Source: Hellea sp. (GTDB taxonomy: Bacteria > Pseudomonadota > Alphaproteobacteria > Caulobacterales > Maricaulaceae). Taken from it: a stretch of DNA of 64,000 nucleotides. Both the position numbers and the translations under genes were made by a program. The DNA lies in NCBI GenBank assembly GCA_029250925.1, contig JAQXEH010000046.1, positions 20,807-84,806 on the forward strand, given 5' to 3'. The notes beneath the pieces are model-generated. The model made no database searches, had not been told where the DNA came from, and saw only the letters and a list, made by a program, of their open reading frames with translations. Shown in pieces: positions 39,194 to 48,323 of this stretch; positions within the stretch are counted from its first letter, which is position 1; every line of letters starts with the position of its first letter.

Positions 39194-40495
39194 ATGACAG
39201 ATTTTACACCGCGAGAAATAGTCTCAGAACTTGATAGGCATATAGTTGCGCAATCTGATGCAAAAAGGGCCGTTGCAATTGCACTTCGTAACAGGTGGAG
39301 GAGACGTCGTGTCTCTGACGATCTACGACATGAAGTAACCCCCAAGAATATTTTAATGATTGGGCCAACAGGCGTTGGGAAAACAGAAATTTCCAGACGG
39401 CTTGCAAAACTAGCCCAAGCACCGTTTATAAAAGTTGAGGCAACAAAATTTACTGAAGTAGGCTATGTGGGCCGTGATGTTGAGCAAATAATCAGAGACC
39501 TTGTTGAAGCCGCAATTAGTCTTCTTCGTGACTCAAAACGTGAACTTGTTAGAGCTCAAGCAGAGCTTGCTGCTGAAAAAAGGATTATAGATGCTCTTGT
39601 CGGTGAAAGTGGTAGAGAGGCGACTCGTGATAAATTTCGTCAAAAACTTTTAAAAGGCGAGCTAAATGAAACAGAGGTGGAGCTTGAATTAACTGATAAC
39701 GCATCACCGTTTCAGGGATTTGACATACCTGGACAACCGGGCGCCTCTATGGGAATGATGGATTTATCATCATTATTAGGTAAGGCAAAACGCACTAAAT
39801 CTGTAAAAATGAAAATAGGTAATGCCCACGGCCCTTTAGTCTCAGAAGAAGCAGACAAACTGATAGATGAAGATTCAATAAAGCGCGAAGCAGTAGATTT
39901 AACAGAACAGGATGGTATAGTTTTTTTAGATGAAATTGATAAGATCACTACGCGGTCAAATGCAAGAGGTGGAGATGTTTCGAGAGAGGGGGTTCAAAGA
40001 GATTTGCTTCCGTTAATTGAAGGAACAACAGTTTCAACAAAATATGGCCCTATTAAAACAGATCATATTTTATTTATTGCAAGCGGTGCATTTCATATTG
40101 CAAAACCGGCAGATTTGCTACCAGAACTCCAGGGTAGGCTGCCGATTAGAGTGGAACTAAGGGCCTTAACTGAAGATGACTTTATTAGAATATTAACAGA
40201 GCCAGAAGCGAGTTTGATAAAACAATATCAGGCTCTTATGGAAACAGAGGGGGTTACGCTTTCATTTACTAAAAATGGTATCGAAGAAATTGCCAAGATT
40301 TCTGCAGAGGTTAATTCAAGCATAGAAAATATAGGGGCCCGTCGCTTGCATACTGTAATGGAGCGATTGCTTGATGATATTAGTTTTAAGGCCACAGATA
40401 AAAGCGGGGATGAGGTAATTGTGAATAAATCATATGTAGAGAAACATGTTGGTGAATTGGCTAAAAATCAAGACTTATCAAAATTTATCTTGTAG
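39194..40495 (+). CDS. hslU: ATP-dependent protease ATPase subunit HslU
   Basis: AAA+ unfoldase that feeds substrates to the HslV peptidase. 433 aa. Walker [16 protein letters not shown], the pore GYVGRD motif ([16 protein letters not shown]), Walker [11 protein letters not shown], the sensor [15 protein letters not shown] and the C-terminal tail DLSKFIL that inserts into HslV. No Shine-Dalgarno precedes the ATG. Its partner hslV is about 16 kb away on the other strand instead of adjacent. Confidence 0.98.
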   Translation: MTDFTPREIVSELDRHIVAQSDAKRAVAIALRNRWRRRRVSDDLRHEVTPKNILMIGPTGVGKTEISRRLAKLAQAPFIKVEATKFTEVGYVGRDVEQIIRDLVEAAISLLRDSKRELVRAQAELAAEKRIIDALVGESGREATRDKFRQKLLKGELNETEVELELTDNASPFQGFDIPGQPGASMGMMDLSSLLGKAKRTKSVKMKIGNAHGPLVSEEADKLIDEDSIKREAVDLTEQDGIVFLDEIDKITTRSNARGGDVSREGVQRDLLPLIEGTTVSTKYGPIKTDHILFIASGAFHIAKPADLLPELQGRLPIRVELRALTEDDFIRILTEPEASLIKQYQALMETEGVTLSFTKNGIEEIAKISAEVNSSIENIGARRLHTVMERLLDDISFKATDKSGDEVIVNKSYVEKHVGELAKNQDLSKFIL

Positions 40496-40500
40496 CTCGC

Positions 40501-41010
40501 TTAATCTTTTAAAAAAATATACCATGCACCAATACCGCCATGTTTTTTATGAGCTGATGCATATGTTGCAATTAAATCACGAACTTCAGAGTCATTAACC
40601 CATTTCACAAAACTTCCTCTTAGCACCCCCTCTCCCCTTAAGCCTTTACCTGTTATTACTAAGATACATTTTTTATTACTTGTTTTAGCGGTTTTAATCA
40701 TTTGGTGTAATTTAGTTCTAGCTTGTGGTTGCGTCATATCATGTAAATCAATTTGAGCTTCAATTTGAACACGGCCGCGTCGGGTTTTTTTATCTTGGTT
40801 TATCTCAATTTTTAATTTATTTTTTTCTTTAGGCCCCTTTCTCTCTACAGGAAGCCTCAACATATTTTCAAATTCTATTTTGCTAAATAATGGCCTTGAT
40901 GCGCCATGCCCTTTTTCGGATTTCCTAGGGGCTATTGTTCTAGCTACTTTTTTCCATATACTTTTTTCATCAGGAGATAAAATTCTAGGGTTTTCATTTT
41001 TATCTGTCAC
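40501..41010 (-). CDS. Smr domain protein
   Basis: 169-aa protein with a basic N-terminal half and a C-terminal Smr (small MutS-related) domain: IDLHDMTQPQARTKLHQMI, LVITGKGLRGEGVLRGSFVKWV, and the terminal HGGIGAWYIFLK. Smr domains bind or cut nucleic acid; stand-alone bacterial members are little characterised, and recent work links some to ribosome rescue. The gene follows mltA with a slight overlap and is convergent with hslU. Confidence 0.93.
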   Translation of the reverse strand: MTDKNENPRILSPDEKSIWKKVARTIAPRKSEKGHGASRPLFSKIEFENMLRLPVERKGPKEKNKLKIEINQDKKTRRGRVQIEAQIDLHDMTQPQARTKLHQMIKTAKTSNKKCILVITGKGLRGEGVLRGSFVKWVNDSEVRDLIATYASAHKKHGGIGAWYIFLKD

Positions 41011-42214
41011 CTTTCGGCTCCGCTAAAAAATTGGTTTTTTTGGGGACCAAAAATTTCCATTCCGCCTTATGTTTCATAACTCCCGCCCTTAAGCCCGCCT
41101 CAACCCCAGATCCAAAATATAAATCGCCTCTAAAAGGTCCCTTTATAGCGCTTCCTGTGTCTTGGATAGAGGCTAGTAATCCGACTTTGTGCCCTACGTA
41201 GTCACCGGGGGTTTTTGGAATCTTTGTTTCAAGCCACACCAAAAGTCCGTATGGGTTATGGTTTGGATCAGATGCTAATGAGGCCATATCGGTGAGAGCC
41301 ACACGCATTGCCCCCAAAGGTCCTTTTTGGTTTGCTATCTCTTCTTCTTTAAAAAAAACATATCTAGGGTTTTTATTTATCAACCTCTTTGTTTGTTCAT
41401 GACCTGCTTTCCACATCCATTTTTCTATAGATTGCTTGCTCGCCTGAGTAGCTAATAATTCACCTTCATTAATTAATATTTGGCCTATAGATACGTAAGG
41501 CTTCCCGTTGTTTCCTGAATATGCAGCTCTTTTTGTTTTCCCATTTTCAAATTTTATTTTCCCCGACCCCTGTATCTGCATAAAAAAAACATCTATCGGT
41601 TTAGCAAAGGCAATAATATCTGAGTTTATTTGTTTAATTTTAGATCTCGTTAGGTTTTGATATTCTTTATCTGTAGGAAGCTTTAATATTGGTTCAGAAT
41701 AAATATTGTCCTTTGTTTTTCTAACATCTATAATTGGTTCATAATATCCAGTTAAAATGCCCTTGTTTTTTAATTGGGTGTTTTGAATAAATTTAAACTC
41801 TCTTTCAAAAAAGCTTTTGGCTCCTTCATCGCTTTTTTCTATTTTTTTAAGTTTCAGACAAATACTTATCCAGTCACCGTAGGTTCCTAGTTCTTTTTTT
41901 CTAGGGTGTATAAAAGTATTTTTATTTTCCATAGAAAACCGTTTGCAGCTCTCTTCGAATGCAACAAGCGCTGGTAAAAAATTGTGCTTAGCCCAATATG
42001 GGCTATTGGAAAAATGCCACTCTGACATAATCCCTTCATCTTCAATTGTGTCACCTATAGAAACACTTGGAGGCAATGACAAGTTTGTAGAGGCCTTAGG
42101 CGCTTGTTCTGTAAACACAGGTATATTTGTCTTGCCTAGGTTTTTTGTTGATTGGCATGAAACAGTTAAAAGAAGCAAAGTGGTAATAATTACACGTAGC
42201 GCATATGGCTTCAT
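41000..42214 (-). CDS. mltA: membrane-bound lytic murein transglycosylase A
   Basis: Outer-membrane lipoprotein that cleaves peptidoglycan glycan strands, leaving 1,6-anhydro ends. 404 aa from the ATG at 42214, which is chosen because a signal peptide with lipobox LLTVSC follows directly; a 21-residue upstream extension would bury it. Core motifs are GILTGYYEPIIDV, VFFMQIQGSGKI and the 3D-domain end GPFRGDLYFGSGVEAG with the catalytic Asp. Its start is 1 bp from the stop of the Tim44-like gene, and its stop overlaps the Smr gene. Confidence 0.96.
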   Translation of the reverse strand: MKPYALRVIITTLLLLTVSCQSTKNLGKTNIPVFTEQAPKASTNLSLPPSVSIGDTIEDEGIMSEWHFSNSPYWAKHNFLPALVAFEESCKRFSMENKNTFIHPRKKELGTYGDWISICLKLKKIEKSDEGAKSFFEREFKFIQNTQLKNKGILTGYYEPIIDVRKTKDNIYSEPILKLPTDKEYQNLTRSKIKQINSDIIAFAKPIDVFFMQIQGSGKIKFENGKTKRAAYSGNNGKPYVSIGQILINEGELLATQASKQSIEKWMWKAGHEQTKRLINKNPRYVFFKEEEIANQKGPLGAMRVALTDMASLASDPNHNPYGLLVWLETKIPKTPGDYVGHKVGLLASIQDTGSAIKGPFRGDLYFGSGVEAGLRAGVMKHKAEWKFLVPKKTNFLAEPKGDR

Positions 42215-42215
42215 T

Positions 42216-42887
42216 TTATTTTTTTGTATCAGGTGTTGGGTCAGCCGCCAGTATATCCCCTTTATTTGGACACACATCAGATAAGAGCCAGTTGTGGTTG
42301 TTTGAGGTAAGGTCTTTTCTATATGACCACGTTTCGGAGATTAATGCTAATATATCAGGGTCTCCTTGTATTAAATTATTGTCGTCATCAAATAGGGCTG
42401 ATGATAATTCGGCCTTATAAACAACCTCTATGGCTGCTGTCTTTCCACTTACTTTTATAGACTTTATAGTAGCCTCTGATAGCCTTACTAGGTCTGTTAC
42501 TTGTTTATGCTTACTCTCTTCTCTTGCTTTTATTACATTAATATAAACCTTATATACTTTACTTGTAAGGAGTGACTTTAAAGTTTCTTTATCTCCTTCT
42601 GCAAAAGCTTCTATTATCATGGAATAAGCAGCTTTTGCCCCGCCAATAAATTCAGAGGTCGAGAAAGATGGGTCTATTGATTTTATTTTATTCAGCCCGT
42701 CGCTGACTTCTTTTGTCATAGTTGTTTTAATATTTATGGCGTTGTGCTTGGAGTTCTTTTTAAGTTTGGGGGCGGTTTTGATATTTAGTTTTTCAGAGGA
42801 GTCTTGTCCAACAGATTTTCCTAAAACTGAATATAATACAATACAAACTATTGTTGCAATAGCAGCATATAATATCACTTCGTACAT
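42216..42887 (-). CDS. Tim44-like domain protein
   Basis: 223-aa protein with one N-terminal membrane helix (VILYAAIATIVCIVLYSVLG, residues 4-23), a basic linker and a C-terminal Tim44-like domain (FIGGAKAAYSMIIEAFAEGDKETLKSLLT ... ETWSYRKDLTSNNHNWLLSDV). It is the bacterial relative of the mitochondrial import motor subunit. Neighbouring mltA, smr and divergent secB is the usual alphaproteobacterial arrangement. A role at the inner membrane in protein transport is inferred only. Confidence 0.93.
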   Translation of the reverse strand: MYEVILYAAIATIVCIVLYSVLGKSVGQDSSEKLNIKTAPKLKKNSKHNAINIKTTMTKEVSDGLNKIKSIDPSFSTSEFIGGAKAAYSMIIEAFAEGDKETLKSLLTSKVYKVYINVIKAREESKHKQVTDLVRLSEATIKSIKVSGKTAAIEVVYKAELSSALFDDDNNLIQGDPDILALISETWSYRKDLTSNNHNWLLSDVCPNKGDILAADPTPDTKK

Positions 42888-43043
42888 TATAGTTTTTCCT
42901 TAAAATACTGATTACTTATTATGAGTGATTTATTCTTTTCTTGTTTCAATAGAATCTAATTCCAATTGTAGCAATAACCAATTGCTCAGTATGCTCTACT
43001 ATGTTAGCGAGCCAAGTAGTTTAAATAATAAGAGAAATTCATT

Positions 43044-43553
43044 ATGGCAAAAAAACCAAAAAAAGAAGAAGATATTAAATCGGAAACCAAAGAAGAGGTT
43101 TCAGAAACACAAAAAGCGCCTATGCTTAGTGTTTTGGCACAATACACGAAAGACCAAAGTTTTGAAAACCCAAATGCACCAGATAGTTTAAGGTCTGGCC
43201 TTTCTGCTCCTGAGATTCAAATTAACATAGAAATAGGAAGGCAAATGCTAGAGGGGGACAATATAGAGGTAACCCTAATGCTTAAGGCTGAAGCAAAAAG
43301 AGATGATAAAATTGCATTTATTGCAGAGCTTGAATATGCTGGCCTCTTTGCTTTTGCAGGCGTTTCTGCAGAAGAAATTCAGCCCTTAATAATGATAGAG
43401 TGCCCAAGGCTTCTTTTTCCTTTTTCAAGACAAATTATGGCGGAAATGACACAAAATGGCGGCTTCCCGCCAATTATGCTTGAGCCACCGGATTTCGCGG
43501 GTATGTTCCGTGATGAGATGATGCGTCGGGCGGCTGAAAAACCAGTGAATTGA
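43044..43553 (+). CDS. secB: protein-export chaperone SecB
   Basis: Tetrameric cytosolic chaperone that keeps preproteins unfolded for SecA. 169 aa. A charged N-terminal tail (KKPKKEEDIKSETKEE) precedes the SecB core: MLSVLAQYTKDQSFENPNAP, AFIAELEYAGLFAFAGVS, ECPRLLFPFSRQIMAEMTQNGGFPPIMLEPPDF. It is divergent from the Tim44-like gene; the 156-bp gap between them shows no clear site. Confidence 0.97.
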   Translation: MAKKPKKEEDIKSETKEEVSETQKAPMLSVLAQYTKDQSFENPNAPDSLRSGLSAPEIQINIEIGRQMLEGDNIEVTLMLKAEAKRDDKIAFIAELEYAGLFAFAGVSAEEIQPLIMIECPRLLFPFSRQIMAEMTQNGGFPPIMLEPPDFAGMFRDEMMRRAAEKPVN

Positions 43554-43594
43554 TACTAATTCCCATATTAATCATTTAACATGTACTTGTGGTT

Positions 43595-43619
43595 TTGAGC
43601 AAGCTTTCAGCTTGCTCAA
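43595..43619. terminator. strong hairpin between convergent secB and rho
   Basis: Perfect 10-bp stem TTGAGCAAGC / GCTTGCTCAA with a 5-nt loop (TTTCA), midway between the two convergent stops. Neither strand has a proper T-tract right after the stem, so it is a weak candidate for a bidirectional terminator; an RNA 3'-end stabiliser is also possible. Confidence 0.45.
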
Positions 43620-43636
43620 CACAACATAACTGTTTT

Positions 43637-44932
43637 CTAGGTATTCATACTTTCGAAGAAATCGGCATTGTTTTTGACATCTTTTAGTTTAGATAAGAGA
43701 AACTCTATCCCATCCATTGTGCCCATAGGGTTTAGTATTCGTCTCAATACGTACGTTTTTTGAAGGTCAACAGGCCCTATTAGTAGCTCTTCCTTTCTGG
43801 TTCCTGATTTTGTAACATCTATTGCCGGAAAAATTCTTTTATCAGCTACTTTTCTGTCCAACACTAGCTCTGAGTTACCTGTGCCTTTAAATTCTTCAAA
43901 TATAACTTCATCCATTCTTGATCCAGTTTCAATTAACGCAGTAGCTATTATTGTTAGCGACCCTCCTTCTTCAATATTTCTAGCTGCACCAAAAAACCTC
44001 TTAGGTCTTTGAAGGGCATTTGCATCCACACCGCCAGTTAGGACTTTTCCAGAGCTTGGTACTACGGTATTATAGGCTCTTCCCAATCTTGTTATGGAAT
44101 CTAAAAGTATAACAACGTCTTTTCCGTGTTCCGTCATTCGTTTAGCCTTTTGAATAACCATTTCTGCTACTTGGACATGTCTTGTGGCTGGCTCATCAAA
44201 CGTGGATGAAACAACTTCACCCTTAACGCTTCTCTGCATGTCTGTAACTTCTTCTGGCCTTTCATCGATTAAGAGAACTAGCACGTAACATTCCGGATGG
44301 TTTCTTTCTATAGAGTGTGCGATATTTTGTAATAACACTGTTTTTCCGGTACGTGGGGGTGCAACTATTAATGCTCTCTGTCCTTTTCCTATTGGTGCTA
44401 TTATATCTATAATTCGACCTGATATATCTTTTAATGATGGGTCTTCTATTTCCATTACCATTCTCTGGTCAGGATATAGTGGTGTTAAATTATCAAAGTG
44501 TGCTTTATTTCTTGCTTGTTCTGGCGTGCTAAAATTAATAGATAACACCTTACTCATCGCAAAGTATCGTTCATTGTCTTGTGGCGCCCTTATCTCTCCT
44601 GCTACTGTGTCACCGGTCCTTAAACCCATCTTACGTATGATTTTTGTACTTAGGTATATATCGTCAGCGCCTGGCAAGTAATTTGCTTCTGGCGCTCTTA
44701 AAAAGCCGAACCCGTCTTGTAATACCTCGAGAACTCCGCCTCCATGTATCTCTATGTCATCATCTGCCAAATCTTTTAATACTTGAACAAAGATATCTTG
44801 TTTTCGCATAGAGCCTGCATTTTCTATGCCTACTTCCTCAGCAAACTTGATTAGCTCCGCGGGTTTTAGCTTTTTTAGATCATCAAGACTTATGGATGAC
44901 ATATCATCTAGTGACAGTTTTTTATCGGACAT
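43637..44932 (-). CDS. rho: transcription termination factor Rho
   Basis: Hexameric RNA helicase ending factor-dependent transcripts. 431 aa. N-terminal Rho-N helices ([21 protein letters not shown]), the cold-shock-like RNA-binding domain ([18 protein letters not shown]), Walker [14 protein letters not shown]-loop and R-loop regions ([35 protein letters not shown]). It heads the rho-hemJ-hemE side of the origin region, as in other Alphaproteobacteria. Confidence 0.98.
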   Translation of the reverse strand: MSDKKLSLDDMSSISLDDLKKLKPAELIKFAEEVGIENAGSMRKQDIFVQVLKDLADDDIEIHGGGVLEVLQDGFGFLRAPEANYLPGADDIYLSTKIIRKMGLRTGDTVAGEIRAPQDNERYFAMSKVLSINFSTPEQARNKAHFDNLTPLYPDQRMVMEIEDPSLKDISGRIIDIIAPIGKGQRALIVAPPRTGKTVLLQNIAHSIERNHPECYVLVLLIDERPEEVTDMQRSVKGEVVSSTFDEPATRHVQVAEMVIQKAKRMTEHGKDVVILLDSITRLGRAYNTVVPSSGKVLTGGVDANALQRPKRFFGAARNIEEGGSLTIIATALIETGSRMDEVIFEEFKGTGNSELVLDRKVADKRIFPAIDVTKSGTRKEELLIGPVDLQKTYVLRRILNPMGTMDGIEFLLSKLKDVKNNADFFESMNT

Positions 44933-45032
44933 AATTTTTTTCTTATATAGGTTTTTATAACAAATTTGTTATTTAAATGACAGGACGCCACATAACATAA
45001 TTTAATTTACTATATAATTCAGGTCAAGCTAT

Positions 45033-45464
45033 TTAAAAAGGTTTTACGACTACTAAAATAACTATAATAATAGTCATTAAAGCAGGGATTTCATTTATTA
45101 ATCTAAAAAATTTCTCGCTTCTAGGTCTTTCCCCTAATGCAAATAATTTTCCTTGTTTTGTTAAATATCCATTATAACCAAATAAAAAAAACAATAATAT
45201 TAGTTTTAATTGTAACCATAATGAATTTTGTAATACTTCTAAATTATACTTAAATAGTAAAAGCATACCGGATATTAAAGTGATTAACATAGCCGGTGTT
45301 ATTATAATACTAATCAAATTTCTTTCCGCTTCTAGCATCTTTCTATCAAGTTCACCCCCTTTTTTTGAAGCGCTATGATAAACATATAATCTAGGTAAAT
45401 ATAATAAACCTGCCATCCAAAATATTACAAAGCTTATATGTATTGCTTTTAACCATTCATACAT
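45033..45464 (-). CDS. hemJ: protoporphyrinogen oxidase HemJ
   Basis: Four-helix membrane protein that oxidises protoporphyrinogen IX to protoporphyrin IX in heme synthesis. 143 aa from the ATG at 45464, which has AAGG 5 bp upstream; a GTG at 45476 would overlap hemE by 20 bp. Family marks: WLKAIHISFVIFWMAGLLYLPRLYVYH (conserved His and Arg) and EKFFRLINEIPALMTIIIVILVV. Directly downstream of hemE, so two heme-pathway enzymes are co-transcribed. Confidence 0.93.
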   Translation of the reverse strand: MYEWLKAIHISFVIFWMAGLLYLPRLYVYHSASKKGGELDRKMLEAERNLISIIITPAMLITLISGMLLLFKYNLEVLQNSLWLQLKLILLFFLFGYNGYLTKQGKLFALGERPRSEKFFRLINEIPALMTIIIVILVVVKPF

Positions 45465-46482
45465 AGTTACCTTCACCTGTTCTAATATGGCTTATGACAG
45501 CCTTAATGTTTTCTATTTTTACATCAGGCGTTACCCCATGACCTAAGTTGAAAATATGTGGGCCATTAGCTTTATCCAAAATATTTTGCACCTGATTTTT
45601 TAGTGTCTTTCCACCAATTCGTAGAGCTAATGGATCTAAGTTGCCCTGGATTGCCATATTTCTTGGAATAAAACTTCTTATTTGATCAAGCGGTACTTCT
45701 GTACTCACCGCAATTGCTGAAATACCTGAACTTTTAACATATTCTTTTATCGATAAGCCACAATTTTTAGGAAATCCTATTATAGGGACAGTAATCCCAG
45801 CATCTCTTACATGTTTTATTATTTTCTTTGTTGGTTCAATAATTAGTTTGTTAAATAAATATGGAGATAAATCACTTGCCCAGCTTTCAAAAATCTGAAG
45901 TACGTCTGCCCCTGCTTCTGCCTGTTTAATTAAATACTCAGAGCTTATATGGACTAAATAATCTAAAAGGTCATTGATAGCTTCTTCATTTTTATAAGCA
46001 AATATTTTTGCTTTTTCTTTATTTGGGGTTCCTTTTCCCTCTAACATATAAGTAGCAACAGTCCAAGGACCGCCGCAAAAACCTATTAAAGTCTTATTAT
46101 TATGTAATTTTTTTCTAACTTCTCTAACTGTTTCGTAAACAGGTTCTAAGGTATCAGTATTAATTTGAAAATTACGAATATCGTTAACTGATAAAGGATC
46201 CAATATTGGGCCAATTCCCTTTTCGAAAGAAACAGTTCTCCCTAGTGCAATAGGAACAAGAAGGATATCAGCAAATAGTATTGCTGCATCCATATCATAT
46301 CTATCTATAGGTTGTAAGGTAACTTCTGTAGCCTTTTGCGAATTAAAACAGAAATCTATGAAGTTATTTGTCGTTTTTCTTACTCTTAGGTATTCAGGTA
46401 GGTGTCTGCCTGCTTGTCTCATCATCCAGACAGGTGGTATATTTACTTTATTACCTGATAAAACACTCATTACTTTTTGCAT
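45457..46482 (-). CDS. hemE: uroporphyrinogen decarboxylase
   Basis: Decarboxylates uroporphyrinogen III to coproporphyrinogen III in heme synthesis. 341 aa. Signature N-terminus PPVWMMRQAGRHLPEY, ILFADILLVPIALG, GFCGGPWTVATYMLEG and the C-terminal FNLGHGVTPD. It is transcribed away from the predicted origin, the hemE position that marks the chromosome origin in Caulobacter and relatives. Confidence 0.98.
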   Translation of the reverse strand: MQKVMSVLSGNKVNIPPVWMMRQAGRHLPEYLRVRKTTNNFIDFCFNSQKATEVTLQPIDRYDMDAAILFADILLVPIALGRTVSFEKGIGPILDPLSVNDIRNFQINTDTLEPVYETVREVRKKLHNNKTLIGFCGGPWTVATYMLEGKGTPNKEKAKIFAYKNEEAINDLLDYLVHISSEYLIKQAEAGADVLQIFESWASDLSPYLFNKLIIEPTKKIIKHVRDAGITVPIIGFPKNCGLSIKEYVKSSGISAIAVSTEVPLDQIRSFIPRNMAIQGNLDPLALRIGGKTLKNQVQNILDKANGPHIFNLGHGVTPDVKIENIKAVISHIRTGEGNYV

Positions 46483-46893
46483 TTTTAATTATACACCATT
46501 TTATACAGAATATTTTTCTTCTCTTATATATTATATAAAAGAAGTGATAGTAATAGAAAAGTGTAGAAGTGGATAAGTTAACTATTAATTAACTATTGTT
46601 AATAAAAAATTAATAATATTTTTTAATTTATTAACAAATAACAAAAAAACGCAGAATTGCATAACGGGGATATAATAAAATACCTAAGCTTAAGCAGTAA
46701 GAAACCGAGTAAATAAAAATCTTTATACAATGTTGATAACTTTTATCCGCATAATTCTCTTTTTACACAATAATAATTATAACTTGTGTTCATCCATTAG
46801 GCTTTAGACTTTAATACTCCCATGTTTCCCTTATAGAGCCTGTTCTTAATACAAGATGTGGACAAAAACTGATATATTGCTTTATGATAAAGA
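46483..46893. other. predicted chromosomal replication origin (oriC)
   Basis: A 411-bp gene-free, very AT-rich interval between divergent hemE and ppsR, the location of the Caulobacter origin (hemE-RP001) and of predicted Rickettsiales origins. It holds several 8-of-9 or better matches to the DnaA box TTATNCACA: complement 46568-46576 (TTATCCACT), complement 46731-46739 (TTATCAACA), 46743-46751 (TTATCCGCA), 46761-46769 (TTTTACACA) and complement 46857-46865 (TTGTCCACA). An almost pure AT stretch at about 46578-46660 could be the unwinding element. parS sites and parAB lie 5-9 kb away, supporting the call. Confidence 0.8.
46578..46602. promoter_or_regulatory. CtrA-like TTAA-N7-TTAA sites inside oriC
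   Basis: TTAA at 46578-46581 and 46589-46592 are separated by exactly 7 bp, followed by a third TTAA at 46599-46602 after 6 bp; two of them read TTAACTAT, close to the CtrA half-site TTAACCAT. CtrA represses initiation at the Caulobacter origin. In such AT-rich DNA chance matches are expected, so this is suggestive only. Confidence 0.4.
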
Positions 46894-47736
46894 ATGTCAG
46901 TAAAAAATAATAACATATCGCTTTATTTCCATATACATTTAGTCTCTGACTCAACAGGTGAAACATTAGTCGCTATAATGAAAGCATCTGCAGCTCAATT
47001 TAGGAATGCTACGGCGTTGGAACACTTACATACCCTAGTGCGCTCTGAAGAAAACTTACAAACAACACTTGAAGAAATAAGTAATAAACCAGGCGTAGTA
47101 TTATATACGCTCATGAATCCAGACAGAAGGAAAACGCTAGAGAAATTTTGTTCTCGCAACAAAATTCCAGCAATATCCGTTCTTGATCAGTCTCTATCTA
47201 TGTTGGGTAGATACCTTGGAGCAAGAATGATAAGTGAAGTTGCAGCGCAAAGAAACTTAGATGCCGAGTACTACAACAGAATAGAGGCTTTAGACTTTGC
47301 AATGGCCCATGATGACGGACAAAACGTTACGGGCCTTAATGGAGCCGACATACTTTTATTGGGAATAAGTAGAACATCTAAAACCCCAACATGTATTTAT
47401 TTAGCAAACCGGGGGTACCTAGCTGGTAATATCCCTCTTGTCCCTGGCTTACCGCTACCTAAAATTCTTGATGAAATAACAAAACCATTTGTTGTAGGCT
47501 TAATAGCTTCGCCGGATAGAATAGTGCAGATACGTGAGCAGCGACTTGTGGGATTAAACGAAAACGATCAAACAGATTATATTGATGTGGACCGCGTTAG
47601 AGATGAGATGCGCCAGGCCAAACGAATGTTCACAAAAAAAGGCTATAAGGTTATTGATGTAACAAGAAAATCCATTGAAGAAACATCGGCTCAAATTATA
47701 AAAGCATATAATTCTTACCAGAAGATAGACGTATGA
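46894..47736 (+). CDS. pyruvate, phosphate dikinase / PEP synthase regulatory protein (DUF299)
   Basis: 280-aa bifunctional kinase/pyrophosphorylase that inactivates and reactivates PPDK or PEP synthase by ADP-dependent phosphorylation. The N-terminal HLVSDSTGETL and the P-loop-like LLGISRTSKTPTCIYLANRG are characteristic. This is the RP001 homologue that flanks the alphaproteobacterial origin. The stop overlaps the maf start by 4 bp, beginning a tightly packed operon through dnaQ. Confidence 0.95.
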   Translation: MSVKNNNISLYFHIHLVSDSTGETLVAIMKASAAQFRNATALEHLHTLVRSEENLQTTLEEISNKPGVVLYTLMNPDRRKTLEKFCSRNKIPAISVLDQSLSMLGRYLGARMISEVAAQRNLDAEYYNRIEALDFAMAHDDGQNVTGLNGADILLLGISRTSKTPTCIYLANRGYLAGNIPLVPGLPLPKILDEITKPFVVGLIASPDRIVQIREQRLVGLNENDQTDYIDVDRVRDEMRQAKRMFTKKGYKVIDVTRKSIEETSAQIIKAYNSYQKIDV

Positions 47737-48323
47737 ACATTATCCTTGCCTCAGGCAGCCCAACACGAAAACAAATATTAGAAGACTCAGGTGTTATATT
47801 TGAAGTGGTGGTTAGACCAATTGACGAAGCGTCCATTAAGTCAGCTATGATTCAAGAGGGTGCAAGTAAATTAAGTATAGTGAGTACTTTAGCCGAGCTT
47901 AAGTCTATCAAAGTAAGCTCTGAAACCCCCGGACTAGTCATAGGAGCTGACCAGATAATGGTCTTTGATGGGGCAATATACGACAAACCTAAAACAATAG
48001 AAGAGGCTAGAACAAGACTCATGGCGATACGAAACCAAACACATTATTTAATGGGGTCTGTTGTTGTAAGCGAAGGAGGGGTCTCTGTGTGGAGGCACAG
48101 CTCAAAGGTAGAGTTAAAAGCAAGAAGCTTTACAGATAAATTCATAGATAATTATATTAACCAAGAAGGCGAAGCGTTATTACAAACAGTGGGCGCATAT
48201 AGATTTGAAAAAAGAGGTTCGCAGTTGTTTTCAAGTGTAAAGGGCGACTTCTTTTCAGTTCTTGGGCTACCTCTTTTGCCCCTACTTGATTATTTGCGAA
48301 CTAGAAATGCAATTTTATCATGA
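47733..48323 (+). CDS. maf: Maf-family nucleotide pyrophosphatase
   Basis: 196-aa house-cleaning enzyme hydrolysing non-canonical or ordinary nucleoside triphosphates; Maf proteins are linked to septum inhibition. Signatures: ILASGSPTRKQILEDSG at the N-terminus, GADQIMVFDG and the basic KPKTIEEARTRLMAIRNQTH. Overlaps both ppsR and aroE by 4 bp. Confidence 0.95.
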   Translation: MNIILASGSPTRKQILEDSGVIFEVVVRPIDEASIKSAMIQEGASKLSIVSTLAELKSIKVSSETPGLVIGADQIMVFDGAIYDKPKTIEEARTRLMAIRNQTHYLMGSVVVSEGGVSVWRHSSKVELKARSFTDKFIDNYINQEGEALLQTVGAYRFEKRGSQLFSSVKGDFFSVLGLPLLPLLDYLRTRNAILS

